Below, in pieces: positions 27,395 through 36,458 of a stretch of DNA of 64,000 nt (position 1 is its first letter; every line of letters begins with the position of its first letter). Source of the DNA: Flavobacterium sp. LHD-80. Its GTDB lineage: Bacteria; Bacteroidota; Bacteroidia; Flavobacteriales; Flavobacteriaceae. Location of the stretch: the NCBI RefSeq assembly GCF_030929605.1, contig NZ_JAVFVS010000010.1, positions 1 through 64,000 of the forward strand, given 5' to 3'. The translations under genes and the position numbers were made by a program. Under the pieces are notes generated by a model that did not search any database, was not told the DNA's origin, and saw only the letters and a program-made list of their open reading frames with translations.

Positions 27395-28084
27395 ATGAAA
27401 AAATTAATCCTTACAGCAGTTTTATCTTTAGTAACTTTTATTGGATTTGCTCAAAAACCAAGTCCTGCGTTATTAGATCCAACAAATCATACACTAGTTT
27501 TAATTGATTACGAAAGCCAAATGGCCTTTGCAGTTAGCAATATTCCAATCGATCAATTACGCAACAATACAGCTTTAGTAGCTGGAGCTTCAAAAATATT
27601 TAAAGTACCAACTATAGTTACAACGGTTGCCGAAAAATCATTCAGCGGGCCTGTTTTCAGAGAAATTGAAGAATTCTATCCACAAAAAACTTCCAATTAT
27701 ATTGACCGTACCACAATGAATACTTGGGAAGATGCTCCTGCACGCAAAGCAATTATTGCAACTGGTAAAAAGAAAATCGTATTTGGCGGTTTATGGACAA
27801 GTGTTTGTATTGTTGGACCAGTTTTATCAGCAATCAACGAAGGTTATGATGTTTATGTAATTACAGACGCAAGTGGAGACGTTTCTAAAGAAGCTCACGA
27901 AATGGCTGTAACTCGTATGGTTCAGGCTGGTGCTCATCCTGTAACTGCTTTACAATATTTGTTAGAATTACAACGCGACTGGGGTCGTCAAGAGACTTAC
28001 GTACCTGTAACCGATTTAGTTAAAAAATACGGTGGCGCTTACGGTGTAGGTGTTCAATACGCTCACGAAATGTTGAAACACTAA
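27395..28084 (+). CDS. Exported isochorismatase-family hydrolase (YcaC-like)
   Basis: 229 residues including signal peptide MKKLILTAVLSLVTFIGFAQ. The cysteine-hydrolase triad is recognisable: Asp38 in LVLIDYESQ, a lysine in the mid region, and Cys138 in LWTSVCIVGP. Best resemblance is to YcaC-type isochorismatase-like hydrolases, which are usually cytoplasmic; export is unusual. Substrate unknown, probably an amide or related bond. It is followed by a hairpin and then by an exported amidohydrolase and a porin-like barrel. Confidence 0.85.
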   Translation: MKKLILTAVLSLVTFIGFAQKPSPALLDPTNHTLVLIDYESQMAFAVSNIPIDQLRNNTALVAGASKIFKVPTIVTTVAEKSFSGPVFREIEEFYPQKTSNYIDRTTMNTWEDAPARKAIIATGKKKIVFGGLWTSVCIVGPVLSAINEGYDVYVITDASGDVSKEAHEMAVTRMVQAGAHPVTALQYLLELQRDWGRQETYVPVTDLVKKYGGAYGVGVQYAHEMLKH

Positions 28085-28110
28085 ATAAAACTCGCATACA
28101 GATCTTTTAA

Positions 28111-28143
28111 AAAGGCTGTGTAACTGCACAGTCTTTTTTTTTT
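28111..28143 (+). terminator. Hairpin with T run between hydrolase and amidohydrolase genes
   Basis: AAAGGCTGTG (28111-28120) pairs with CACAGTCTTT (28127-28136, one G-T pair), followed by a long T run. It is 27 bp after the isochorismatase-type gene and probably lowers downstream expression or ends that transcript. Confidence 0.8.
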
Positions 28144-28172
28144 TCCTCAAAACCAACTAAAACACCAAAACC

Positions 28173-29960
28173 ATGAAACTCTCTTTCAAAATACTAGCAT
28201 TTCTTTTAATCATTTCCCTGCCTGTTTTCGCTCAAGGCAAAAAAGCCACACTTATCGTTCATCATGCTGTAATTCATACTTTAGATGATAAAAATACAAT
28301 CGTTGAAGCTATGGCTGTCGCCGATGGAAAAATCCTGAAAACAGGAAAAAACAGCGAAATCTTAAAATTAAAAGACAAAAAAACAACAGTAATCGATGCT
28401 AAAGGAAAAACCATTATTCCTGGAATTTTCGATTCTCACATGCACATTATCAGAGGCGGAAGATTCTTCAATACCGAATTACGCTGGGACGGCGTTCGTT
28501 CCTTAAAAAGAGCTTTAGCCATGCTGAAAGAACAAGCGCATAGAACGCCAAAAGGACAATGGGTTCGCGTTGTCGGCGGATGGAACGCCTATCAGTTTGA
28601 AGAAAAAAGATTACCAACTTTAGCAGAAATCAACGAAGCAACTGGCGATGTTCCCACTTTTATCCTTCATTTATACGGGCACGCTTATTTGAACAAAGCA
28701 GGTTTAGAAACTTTAAAAATTGATGCGAATACGCCAAATCCAAATGCGGGATTGATTGAAAAAGATCCAAATGGAAATCCAACTGGATTGTTAGTCGCAG
28801 AGCCAAATGCTTTCATCTTATACTCTACACTTGCGAAACTTCCTGAATTGACACAAGATGAAAAATTCAATTCGACCAAACAATTTATGACCGAAATGAA
28901 TCGTCTTGGCGTAACAGCGATTATGGATGCAGGAGGCGGATTTCAAAACTTTCCAGATGATTATGGCGTAACAAACGGTTTATGCAAAGACAGCGATTTG
29001 ACTGTGAGAATGCCTTACTATTTGTTTGCACAAAAAGCTGGAACTGAATTAAATGATTACACAAAATGGATGCAGACTGTAGAAATTGGCGAAGGCTGTG
29101 ACGACGATCATCATTCTGACAAAGTGGAATATCATGTTCAAGGCGCTGGAGAAAATCTAGTAATGAGTGCCGGAGATTTTGAAAACTTCGATAAACCAAG
29201 ACCAGAATTGAGCCCAGCGATGGAAGGTCAATTAAAAGATGTTTTATCTTTATTAGTAAAAAACAGATGGCCTTTTAGAATTCACGCTACTTACAACGAA
29301 AGCATTACTCGATTTTTAAATGTAATTGAAGACATTAATAAAGAAACACCTTTAAACGGACTTTTATGGTTCTTCGATCATGCCGAAACCGTTTCGACAG
29401 AAAATTTGAAACGCATTAAAGCTTTAAACGGAGGTATTGCAATTCAGCATAGAATGGCATATCAAGGTGAAAGTTTTATTAAAAGATATGGAAAAACTGC
29501 TGCTTCAAACACAGTTCCGCTAAAGAAGATTTTCGAATTAGGAATTAAAGTCGGGATGGGAACTGATGGAACCCGTGTGGCAAGTTACAATCCGTGGGTT
29601 GGTTTATATTGGCTGACAACCGGAAAAACTTTAGGCGGTTTAAAATACATGAACGACGAAAATATTGTAGACAGAACTACCGCTTTAAAATTGTTCACTT
29701 ACGGAAGCGCTCAATTAATCAATATTGAAAAAGACAGAGGAATGCTGACTGCGGATAAATTAGCTGATTTTGCCATTCTTTCTGATGATTATTTCTCTAT
29801 TTCTGAAGAAAAAATCCTAAACATCGAATCAAAACTGACAGTCGTAAACGGGAAAGTAGTTTATGCCGACAATGATTTTAGAACTTTTGCAGCTGAAAAA
29901 CCAAAAGCAATTCCAGACTGGAGTCCGGTAAATTACTTTGGAGGATATCAAAAAAACTAA
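28173..29960 (+). CDS. Exported amidohydrolase family 3 (YtcJ-like)
   Basis: 595 residues, signal peptide about MKLSFKILAFLLIISLPVFAQ. Metal-dependent amidohydrolase: H89-x-H91 in FDSHMHIIRGG, RIHATYNES, FFDHAETV and the late MGTDGTRVASYNPW with the conserved Asp. The central LHLYGHAYLNKAGLE block is typical of YtcJ-type proteins. Likely periplasmic hydrolysis of an amide or similar bond; substrate unknown. Its stop is 5 bp from the start of the beta-barrel gene, so the two are co-transcribed. Confidence 0.85.
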   Translation: MKLSFKILAFLLIISLPVFAQGKKATLIVHHAVIHTLDDKNTIVEAMAVADGKILKTGKNSEILKLKDKKTTVIDAKGKTIIPGIFDSHMHIIRGGRFFNTELRWDGVRSLKRALAMLKEQAHRTPKGQWVRVVGGWNAYQFEEKRLPTLAEINEATGDVPTFILHLYGHAYLNKAGLETLKIDANTPNPNAGLIEKDPNGNPTGLLVAEPNAFILYSTLAKLPELTQDEKFNSTKQFMTEMNRLGVTAIMDAGGGFQNFPDDYGVTNGLCKDSDLTVRMPYYLFAQKAGTELNDYTKWMQTVEIGEGCDDDHHSDKVEYHVQGAGENLVMSAGDFENFDKPRPELSPAMEGQLKDVLSLLVKNRWPFRIHATYNESITRFLNVIEDINKETPLNGLLWFFDHAETVSTENLKRIKALNGGIAIQHRMAYQGESFIKRYGKTAASNTVPLKKIFELGIKVGMGTDGTRVASYNPWVGLYWLTTGKTLGGLKYMNDENIVDRTTALKLFTYGSAQLINIEKDRGMLTADKLADFAILSDDYFSISEEKILNIESKLTVVNGKVVYADNDFRTFAAEKPKAIPDWSPVNYFGGYQKN

Positions 29961-29965
29961 TTCAA

Positions 29966-31330
29966 ATGAAAAATACATTCTTCTTATTGTTGCTTTTGGG
30001 AATCATTTTTTCTGCAAATGCACAACAAAAACCAGTTTTCCAAAGGCTGCGATATGAGGATGATTTGACTTATCTAAAATCCGATTCGGCGAAAAACTGG
30101 TACGAAAAAATCAAATACATTCCGTTAGGAAGAAACGAAAAATACTACGCCTCGATTGGCGGTGAAGCAAGACTACAATATACTTATACGCTCAACAATA
30201 AATGGGGAGATGAACCTGATGACGGATATTTGCTTTCTCGTTATTTGCTCCATGCAAATGTTCAATTAGGCATTTTTAGAACGTTTTTCGAATTCCAAAG
30301 CAGTTTGGCAAATGGCAAAATTGATCCAAGTCCGGTTGATGAAAATCAATTAGACATTCATCAGGCTTTTTTGGATATTGACCTAATTCGGAAAGAAAAT
30401 GAACAATTAACCCTTCGTTCTGGAAGACAAGAAATGCTGTACGGTTCGCAACGTTTAGTTGCTGTACGCGAAGGCCCAAACAGCCGACTTGCTTTTGATG
30501 CAGTAAAACTATTTTATAAAAAAGATAATTGGCAGACAGACGCTTTTTTCACGCATCCAATTGCCAATAAAGAAGGAACTTTTAATGACCGTTTTAATGA
30601 AAATGCGAAGTTTTGGGGAAGTTATACTGTAATTCACAAAGTGCCTTTTATTCAAAATATCGATTTATATTATTTAGGTTTATGGAAAAGCCGAGCTATT
30701 TTTGATGATGCCGTTGGCGAAGAAAACAGACAATCGATTGGAACCCGAATTTGGAAAAACAAAGGAAATTGGAAATATGATTTTGAAGGCGTTTACCAAT
30801 TCGGAAACATCAATCAAAAGACCATTTCAGCCTGGACACTTTCTTCTTTTGCTTGTTATACTTTCAAGAAAATAAAATTTCAACCTGAAATCGGACTTAA
30901 AACTGAAATCATTTCAGGTGACCAACATTCAGATGATAATCATTTAGAAACTTTTAATCCGTTATATCCAAGAGGCGCTTATTTTGGATTGGTTGCCTTA
31001 ATTGGTCCATCGAATTTAATTGATATCCATCCTTCAATTAACTTCAGTTTAGCAGAAAAATGGACACTCGGAATTGATTATGACATCTTTTGGAGACAAA
31101 CATTAAGTGACGGATTATATGCCCCAAATATGCAGCTTTTATATTCTGGAAAAGACACCACTGAGCGTTTTATAGGTTCGCAGTTAATTTCGAATGTAAA
31201 CTACGACATGAATAATTATTTAGCGTTTACACTAGAAACCGGCTGGTTCAATGCAGGTTCCTTTTTAAAAGAAGTGGGTTCAGGAAAAGATTATTTTTAT
31301 GCCGCGTTGACAGCACAATTTAAATTTTAA
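29966..31330 (+). CDS. Alginate-export-family outer-membrane beta-barrel
   Basis: 454 residues with signal peptide ending SANAQ. Resembles the alginate-export/porin family: an N-terminal GGEARLQYTYT segment, then RQEMLYGSQRLVAVREGPNSRLAFDA, and alternating hydrophobic strands to a C-terminal aromatic residue (ALTAQFKF). It probably forms an outer-membrane channel that passes the substrate or product of the two upstream exported hydrolases. True alginate transport is not implied; no alginate genes are near. Confidence 0.8.
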   Translation: MKNTFFLLLLLGIIFSANAQQKPVFQRLRYEDDLTYLKSDSAKNWYEKIKYIPLGRNEKYYASIGGEARLQYTYTLNNKWGDEPDDGYLLSRYLLHANVQLGIFRTFFEFQSSLANGKIDPSPVDENQLDIHQAFLDIDLIRKENEQLTLRSGRQEMLYGSQRLVAVREGPNSRLAFDAVKLFYKKDNWQTDAFFTHPIANKEGTFNDRFNENAKFWGSYTVIHKVPFIQNIDLYYLGLWKSRAIFDDAVGEENRQSIGTRIWKNKGNWKYDFEGVYQFGNINQKTISAWTLSSFACYTFKKIKFQPEIGLKTEIISGDQHSDDNHLETFNPLYPRGAYFGLVALIGPSNLIDIHPSINFSLAEKWTLGIDYDIFWRQTLSDGLYAPNMQLLYSGKDTTERFIGSQLISNVNYDMNNYLAFTLETGWFNAGSFLKEVGSGKDYFYAALTAQFKF

Positions 31331-31355
31331 ATTTGTGTAATTCAAAGCCACAAAA

Positions 31356-31916
31356 ATGGAGAAAACATATTCGGTTGTATTTTATTCTAAGACATTAGTT
31401 GAGCCTGTTAAAAAATTGAAAGACTTTTTAAGAAGCAAAATTAAATGGTACAACAGCTGTAATTCTGAAGCACATATCACAATTTGTGAATTTACAATTG
31501 ATGAATCACAGCTTGATTCATTCAAACAAAAACTTGCAAAAATTTCAGATACTTTTACGCCTTTTCAAGCATACTTAGATCATTTTGATTCTTTTCCGAA
31601 TGCTGGCGCTTTTTTCATTGGTGTAACCGAAGATTCAAAAAACAATTTTGTTCCAATAATGAAAAAGACTCATGAAACTTTAAAGTCTCTAAAACTTAAA
31701 AAAAGCGACGAGCCGCATATGTCAATAGGAAGAAGATTAACGCCTGAAAACCTTAAAATTGCTTCTGAACTTTTTACTACAATCGATCTTCAATTTGAAT
31801 GCAATGAAATTGTTTTAAGAGAATTTGATCCTATAGTAAAACAGTTTTTTGTAATTGATGCTTTCTCTTTTGGAAGTAATCCTGAACCTGAATTTGTTCA
31901 AGGAAGTTTATTTTAA
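31356..31916 (+). CDS. 2H phosphoesterase, LigT/2'-5' RNA ligase-like
   Basis: 186 residues, cytoplasmic. Both histidine motifs of the 2H family are present: H-I-T in AHITICEF and H-M-S in PHMSIGR. The family acts on 2',3'-cyclic phosphates or 2'-5' bonds in RNA; the biological role of such stand-alone bacterial copies is mostly unknown. It lies 25 bp after the beta-barrel gene but is probably unrelated in function. Confidence 0.85.
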   Translation: MEKTYSVVFYSKTLVEPVKKLKDFLRSKIKWYNSCNSEAHITICEFTIDESQLDSFKQKLAKISDTFTPFQAYLDHFDSFPNAGAFFIGVTEDSKNNFVPIMKKTHETLKSLKLKKSDEPHMSIGRRLTPENLKIASELFTTIDLQFECNEIVLREFDPIVKQFFVIDAFSFGSNPEPEFVQGSLF

Positions 31917-32033
31917 CCGCAAAGAGCGCAAAGATATACGCAAGGTTCGCAAAGATTTTACACAAAGCTTTGCGAACTTTGCGTTTTCTATAGACTGTCT
32001 AAATCAAAAAACCTTGCGTTCTTTGCGGTTAAA
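31913..32033. repeat. Inverted dispersed repeat, AACCGCAAAGA...
   Basis: AACCGCAAAGAGCGCAA (31915-31931) pairs with TTGCGTTCTTTGCGGTT (32014-32030) at 16 of 17 positions, with internal GTTCGCAAAG and CTTTGCGAAC also pairing. It begins within the LigT-like stop codon and may serve as its terminator. Related arms occur at 18710-18796 and 60114-60155. Confidence 0.75.
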
Positions 32034-32081
32034 CTCACAAAGCTTATTTTTTCGTATATTTGAATTTTACAATTCACAAAT

Positions 32082-33005
32082 ATGAAATCTCTAGATTCAT
32101 TTTATCAAGATATTACCGAAGGTTCAACAGTTGATCCAAATTCATTATTGCCAAATGACATTCAAAAAGAAATTGGACATTTTAATGTTTTTGACATCAA
32201 GGAACTATTAGAAAGACTTCAAGGAAAATCGGTTATGCCTTATGACAGAAGGGCTTATTATAAAATAAGTTTGATAAGAGGTCATAACAAAGCAGAATAT
32301 GCCAACAAAATAATCGAAATTGAAAAACAGGGATTGTTATTTGCAACACCAAAAATTCCGTACAATTATTTACCGCAAGACACTAATCAAGGCGGACAAT
32401 TTTGTGTTTTCACCAGCGAATTTTTATCAAAAAGCAAAAGCGGAATTGATCTGGACGAACTTCCAATTTTTGCTTCTGATGGTTATCCAATATTTCAATT
32501 ATCAGATGAAGAAGTTGAAGAAGTTGCTTTGATTTTCAAAAAGATACAAAAAGAAATCAACTCAGATTACATTTATAAATATGATTTAATTCGGAATTAT
32601 GTTGCCGAGTTGATTCACTTTGGACAAAAATTACAGCCAATAACAGCACTTTATTCAAAACATAATTCGGCAGCGAGAGTTTCTTCTTTATTTGCTGAAT
32701 TATTAGAAAGGCAATTTCCAATTGAATCCCCAAATCAGCGTTTAGAATTGAGAACAGCAAAAGATTTTGCCTCAAGATTATCTGTTCATGTCAATCATTT
32801 AAATAAAGTTTTAAAGGAAAACACCGGAAAAACTACCACAGAATTAATTAGCAACCGATTAACAAACGAAGCCAAAATCCTTTTGAAGCAAACGGATTGG
32901 AATATTTCTGAGATCGCATTTTCTCTGGGTTTTGAAGAATTAGCACATTTCTCAAATTTCTTTAAAAAACAGACTTCTTTTACGCCGATTGCTTTTAGAG
33001 CTTAA
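32082..33005 (+). CDS. AraC-family transcriptional regulator
   Basis: 307 residues. A variable N-terminal domain is followed by two C-terminal helix-turn-helices (DFASRLSVHVNHLNKVLKEN and WNISEIAFSLGFEELAHFSN) and the FFKKQTSFTP signature. The next genes are two short-chain dehydrogenases on the same strand, which it may control; no site is identified. Confidence 0.9.
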   Translation: MKSLDSFYQDITEGSTVDPNSLLPNDIQKEIGHFNVFDIKELLERLQGKSVMPYDRRAYYKISLIRGHNKAEYANKIIEIEKQGLLFATPKIPYNYLPQDTNQGGQFCVFTSEFLSKSKSGIDLDELPIFASDGYPIFQLSDEEVEEVALIFKKIQKEINSDYIYKYDLIRNYVAELIHFGQKLQPITALYSKHNSAARVSSLFAELLERQFPIESPNQRLELRTAKDFASRLSVHVNHLNKVLKENTGKTTTELISNRLTNEAKILLKQTDWNISEIAFSLGFEELAHFSNFFKKQTSFTPIAFRA

Positions 33006-33050
33006 TTGTAGATTTTAGATTATTTACAATAGTTACCACAAATTTTGTCC

Positions 33051-33129
33051 TCCTGAGCGAAGTCGAAGGATATCATGCTAAATCCATACAGTAAGTTCTA
33101 CAATGCGCGTCCTTCGACTTCGCTCAGGA
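33051..33129. repeat. Inverted dispersed repeat, TCCTGAGCGAAGTCGAAGGA
   Basis: Perfect 20-bp arms (33051-33070 and 33110-33129) with a 39-bp spacer. Single arms of the same sequence are at 44323-44347 and in the right half of 60188-60292. This is a palindromic intergenic repeat, not a gene. Confidence 0.8.
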
Positions 33130-33263
33130 TGACATAAAATGAGAATTTAAATTTTAGAATTTCATAATCTGATTTGAATTTTGCAAACATCGGTTTGAAA
33201 TTTACAATTCCCCACATCTACTTGACTCCTACCTTTGTCTTATCAATTTAAAAGATAAAAAAG

Positions 33264-33986
33264 ATGAATTTATCAAACAACAAAATACTAATAACAGGCG
33301 GTGCAAGCGGTATCGGACTTGGACTTGCCGAACGATTTATTCAGGAGAATAATACCGTAATTATTTGCGGAAGAAGAGAATCTGTTTTAAACGAAGTAAA
33401 AGCAAAATTTCCATCTGTAATCACAAAAGTTTGTGACTTATCATATGAAAAAGAACGCATCGCTCTTTATGAATGGATTTCAGAAAATCACCCTGATTTA
33501 AATGTACTAATAAATAATGCTGGAATTCAAAAATGGGTTTCTGTAACTGATGCTGATTTCTACGAAAGTATGAAATCGGAACTTAGTACTAATATTGAAG
33601 CTCCACTACATTTAACTTCTTTATTTATTCAATTAAAATCATTGACAACAGTAATGAATGTAACTTCTGGACTGGCATTTTCGCCTTTTGCAAAAGTTCC
33701 AGTTTATTCGGCTACAAAGGCATTTTTCCGTTCGTTTACGCTTTCACTTCGTCATTTATTAAAAGCAAAAAATATTGAAGTGATCGAAATTATTCCGCCA
33801 GCATTAAATACCGATTTAGGTGGTGTTGGTTTGCACGACGCACATCCGAGCGTAAGCAGTTTTATCGAATCTATTTTTGAGCAATTAAAAGATGGAAAAC
33901 AAGAACTTACTTTCGGAACCAGCGAAACAAGATTAAATGCAAGCGCTGAAGATTTGAGAAATCATTTTAATGCAATGCATAATTAA
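33264..33986 (+). CDS. Short-chain dehydrogenase/reductase (DltE-like)
   Basis: 240 residues. GGASGIGLGLA cofactor motif, NNAGIQ, catalytic YSATKAF (YxxxK), and the DLGGVGLHDAHP segment common in the DltE/YvaG-type subgroup. NAD(P)-dependent oxidoreductase of unknown substrate. It lies downstream of the AraC gene and upstream of a heptamer repeat array and another SDR. Confidence 0.88.
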   Translation: MNLSNNKILITGGASGIGLGLAERFIQENNTVIICGRRESVLNEVKAKFPSVITKVCDLSYEKERIALYEWISENHPDLNVLINNAGIQKWVSVTDADFYESMKSELSTNIEAPLHLTSLFIQLKSLTTVMNVTSGLAFSPFAKVPVYSATKAFFRSFTLSLRHLLKAKNIEVIEIIPPALNTDLGGVGLHDAHPSVSSFIESIFEQLKDGKQELTFGTSETRLNASAEDLRNHFNAMHN

Positions 33987-34049
33987 TGGTAAATTATAAA
34001 TTGTGAATTGTTAATTGAAAAAGACAAACATTTCACATTTTACCATTCA

Positions 34050-34147
34050 CAATTAACAATTAACAATTAACAATTAACAATTAACAATTACCAATTAACA
34101 ATTAACAATTAACAATTAACAATTCACCATTAACAATTCACAATTAA
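34050..34147. repeat. Heptamer tandem array, 14 units of CAATTAA
   Basis: Fourteen consecutive 7-bp units (98 bp) of CAATTAA with four single-base variants (CAATTAC, CAATTCA twice, CCATTAA). The array ends 4 bp before the SDR start codon, so it forms its leader and possibly its promoter region. A similar eight-unit array occurs at 60317-60372. Confidence 0.9.
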
Positions 34148-34151
34148 AAAC

Positions 34152-34916
34152 ATGGCAATAAATACAAAAATAGCTCTAGTTACAGGCGGTAGCAGAGGTT
34201 TAGGGAAAAATATGGCAATTGCAATTGCTAAAAAAGGAATCGACGTAATCATAACGTACAACAGTAAAAAAGAAGAAGCTGATTTAGTAGTAAAAGAAAT
34301 CGAAAGTTTAGGACAAAGAGCCGCTTCGCTTCAATTAAACGTTGCTGAACCAAGTACTTTTGATTCTTTTTTTGAAGAAGTAAAATCAGTTTTAAAAAAT
34401 ACTTTCAAAACAGATAAATTTGACTTTTTAGTGAACAATGCCGGAATTGGAATTCACAATTCATTCATTGGAACAACTGAAGCGGAATTTGATCAATTAA
34501 CAAATATTCAATTTAAAGGTCCGTTTTTCTTGACGCAAAAAGCATTGAACGTTATGAATGACGGTGGTGGAATTGTAAATATTTCAACAGGTTTAGCAAG
34601 ATTCTCATTTCCTGGATATTCAGCATATGCATCGATGAAAGGCGCGATTGAAACTTTAACCAAATATCAGGCTAAGGAATTAGGAGCGAGAAAAATTAGA
34701 GCAAATGTTGTGGCGCCGGGTGCTATTGAAACTGATTTTGGTGGTGGCGTTGTTCGTGATAATGAGCAAATGAATCAACAGATTGCTTCTGTGACAGCTT
34801 TAGGGAGAGTTGGTTTGCCGGATGATATTGGCGGTGTTGTTGCTTTTTTATGTACTGAAGATGCGCGCTGGGTAAATGCACAGCGAATTGAGGTTTCTGG
34901 CGGAATGATGCTTTAA
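34152..34916 (+). CDS. Short-chain dehydrogenase, FabG-like
   Basis: 254 residues, complete classical SDR: GGSRGLGKNMA, NNAGIG, catalytic YASMKGA (YxxxK), GRVGLPDDIGGVVAFLC near the end. Generic NAD(P)-dependent oxidoreductase; fatty-acid synthesis is unlikely because no fab genes are near. Its start is directly behind a tandem heptamer array. Confidence 0.88.
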   Translation: MAINTKIALVTGGSRGLGKNMAIAIAKKGIDVIITYNSKKEEADLVVKEIESLGQRAASLQLNVAEPSTFDSFFEEVKSVLKNTFKTDKFDFLVNNAGIGIHNSFIGTTEAEFDQLTNIQFKGPFFLTQKALNVMNDGGGIVNISTGLARFSFPGYSAYASMKGAIETLTKYQAKELGARKIRANVVAPGAIETDFGGGVVRDNEQMNQQIASVTALGRVGLPDDIGGVVAFLCTEDARWVNAQRIEVSGGMML

Positions 34917-34967
34917 TTAATGGTTAATTATTAATTGTTAATGGTTAATTGCTACTTCTTATAAATT

Positions 34968-35000
34968 AAACCCGACAGGTTTTTGAAACCTGTCGGGTTT
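34968..35000. terminator. 15-bp hairpin, AAACCCGACAGGTTT family
   Basis: Perfect 15-bp stem (34968-34982 with 34986-35000), loop TTG. Ends the SDR transcript. Same arm sequence as the hairpin at 7324-7356. Confidence 0.85.
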
Positions 35001-35087
35001 CTTATTAAAAATTAAAACATTAAACTAAATATTTTGGTCCAGTAACAATTTGACTAGACAAACGTCTTATGATAAACCAACCAAAAT

Positions 35088-35804
35088 ATGAAACCAAAAA
35101 ATTTTGAAACTAATCCTCAATTTTATGCCAGAATAGCAGGATTATTATATCTCGTAATTATCTTAACTGGATTATTTGCGGAAGCTTTTGTCAGAAATAA
35201 ATTATTCGTTTCTGGAGATGCTGAAGCAACAGCAAACAATATTATCCATGCTGATTTTTTATGGAGATTAGGCATCAGCGCCGATTTGATTATGCAAATT
35301 TGCGACTTGCCTGTTATGATTATCCTTTATTATCTTTTTAAACCAGTAAGTCGAAAACTGGCACTTCTCAATTTATCTTTTAATTTGATACAAACTGCTG
35401 TTTTGGTAGCGAATAAATTGAATTTACTTGCTGCTTTATTCTTCTTAGGAAATGGCGAGTACCTAAAATCATTCAGTCCAGATCAATTGCATACGCTCGC
35501 ATATCTTTCGATAAAACTTCATGGATACGGGTTTGGAGTTGGTTTGATCTTCTTTGGATTTGTTTGTTTAATTGAAGGTTATTTAATTTATAAATCAGGT
35601 TATTTTCCAAAAGTTTTGGGCGTTTTAATGACAATCGCTGGTTTCTGCTATTTAGCAAATAGTTTTGCTTCAATTCTTGCACCGGAACTTTCTAGTTTTG
35701 CATTATTATTTCCGTGTATTATTGCCGAATTTGGTCTTACACTTTATCTTATTTTTAAAGGCGTAAACCTTTCAATCTGGAAAGAAAAACTAGCGATTTC
35801 ATAA
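35088..35804 (+). CDS. DUF4386 membrane protein
   Basis: 238 residues with about six hydrophobic helices. The FYARIAGLLYLVIILTGLFAE start and WRLGISADLIMQICDLPVMIILYYLF block are typical of DUF4386, a Bacteroidota-rich family of unknown function. Monocistronic between two related hairpin terminators. Confidence 0.85.
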   Translation: MKPKNFETNPQFYARIAGLLYLVIILTGLFAEAFVRNKLFVSGDAEATANNIIHADFLWRLGISADLIMQICDLPVMIILYYLFKPVSRKLALLNLSFNLIQTAVLVANKLNLLAALFFLGNGEYLKSFSPDQLHTLAYLSIKLHGYGFGVGLIFFGFVCLIEGYLIYKSGYFPKVLGVLMTIAGFCYLANSFASILAPELSSFALLFPCIIAEFGLTLYLIFKGVNLSIWKEKLAIS

Positions 35805-35828
35805 CAACCAGAGTTACATTATAAAAAC

Positions 35829-35859
35829 AAAACCCGACAGTCCTAAAACTGCCGGGTTT
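35829..35859. terminator. Hairpin with A-C mismatch, related to the AAACCCGACAGG family
   Basis: AAACCCG (35830-35836) pairs with CGGGTTT (35853-35859) and CAGT with ACTG; one A-C mismatch interrupts the stem. It lies between convergent genes. Confidence 0.8.
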
Positions 35860-35895
35860 GCTTTTCAATATATTGAATTAGTAAGCAAATATATT

Positions 35896-36369
35896 TTAAT
35901 TTTTCTCGATGATGACATTAAAATCACCATCTTTATCGAAAACGACATCATAAAATTTAGCGTCTTTTGTGACTCCAACTTCATAAGTTGTTTTCTTTTT
36001 ATCATCAACAACAACCGCTATTTCTTTGATAGCTTTTGGCGAATAATTCTTTCTTAAATAAACCTGCGCATCTAAAGGCAGTTTACTTAAAGGAATTTGA
36101 AGTTGGAACGCTTTCAAAACTCCTGAATTATTGTAAATCGCTACCGCTTTTGTGTTTTTATCTTTGTTGAATTTCGCTTCATAACGAACTTCATCATCAT
36201 CATCACCAACATATTCTTCAGACCAAACTGCTGCTTTTCCTGGATATTCTCTCTCAAAAGTAAATTTCACCTTTTCTGGAGGTGTTATTACTTTTTTCAC
36301 ATTTGTGCCTTCCTGAGCAATTAAAAAACCATTGCATGAAAACAAAATAATAAGTAAAAGCTTTTTCAT
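35896..36369 (-). CDS. PepSY-like secreted protein
   Basis: 157 residues, signal peptide MKKLLLIILFSCNGFLIAQ. Contains two short alpha/beta repeats (VKFTFEREYPGKAAVWSEE and AQVYLRKNYSPKAIKEI), each ending with beta strands, the pattern of the PepSY-like putative periplasmic proteins of Bacteroidota. Such proteins often accompany two-component systems, and this gene lies 89 bp downstream of a LytTR/kinase pair on the same strand; it may be their target or a modulator. Confidence 0.75.
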   Translation of the reverse strand: MKKLLLIILFSCNGFLIAQEGTNVKKVITPPEKVKFTFEREYPGKAAVWSEEYVGDDDDEVRYEAKFNKDKNTKAVAIYNNSGVLKAFQLQIPLSKLPLDAQVYLRKNYSPKAIKEIAVVVDDKKKTTYEVGVTKDAKFYDVVFDKDGDFNVIIEKN

Positions 36370-36458
36370 AACTACCCATTTACGAATTAATCGTATTAAA
36401 ATTACTACTTTTAAATGAAGTACAAATGAAGACGCATTAAAATATTATCAACAATTTC

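Noticed and set aside
31855..32085. Small protein gene after the LigT-like gene
   Set aside because: Most of it is translated repeat sequence and overlaps two real genes.
34050..34147. CRISPR or coding repeat
   Set aside because: Simple 7-bp tandem array with no spacers and no open frame.
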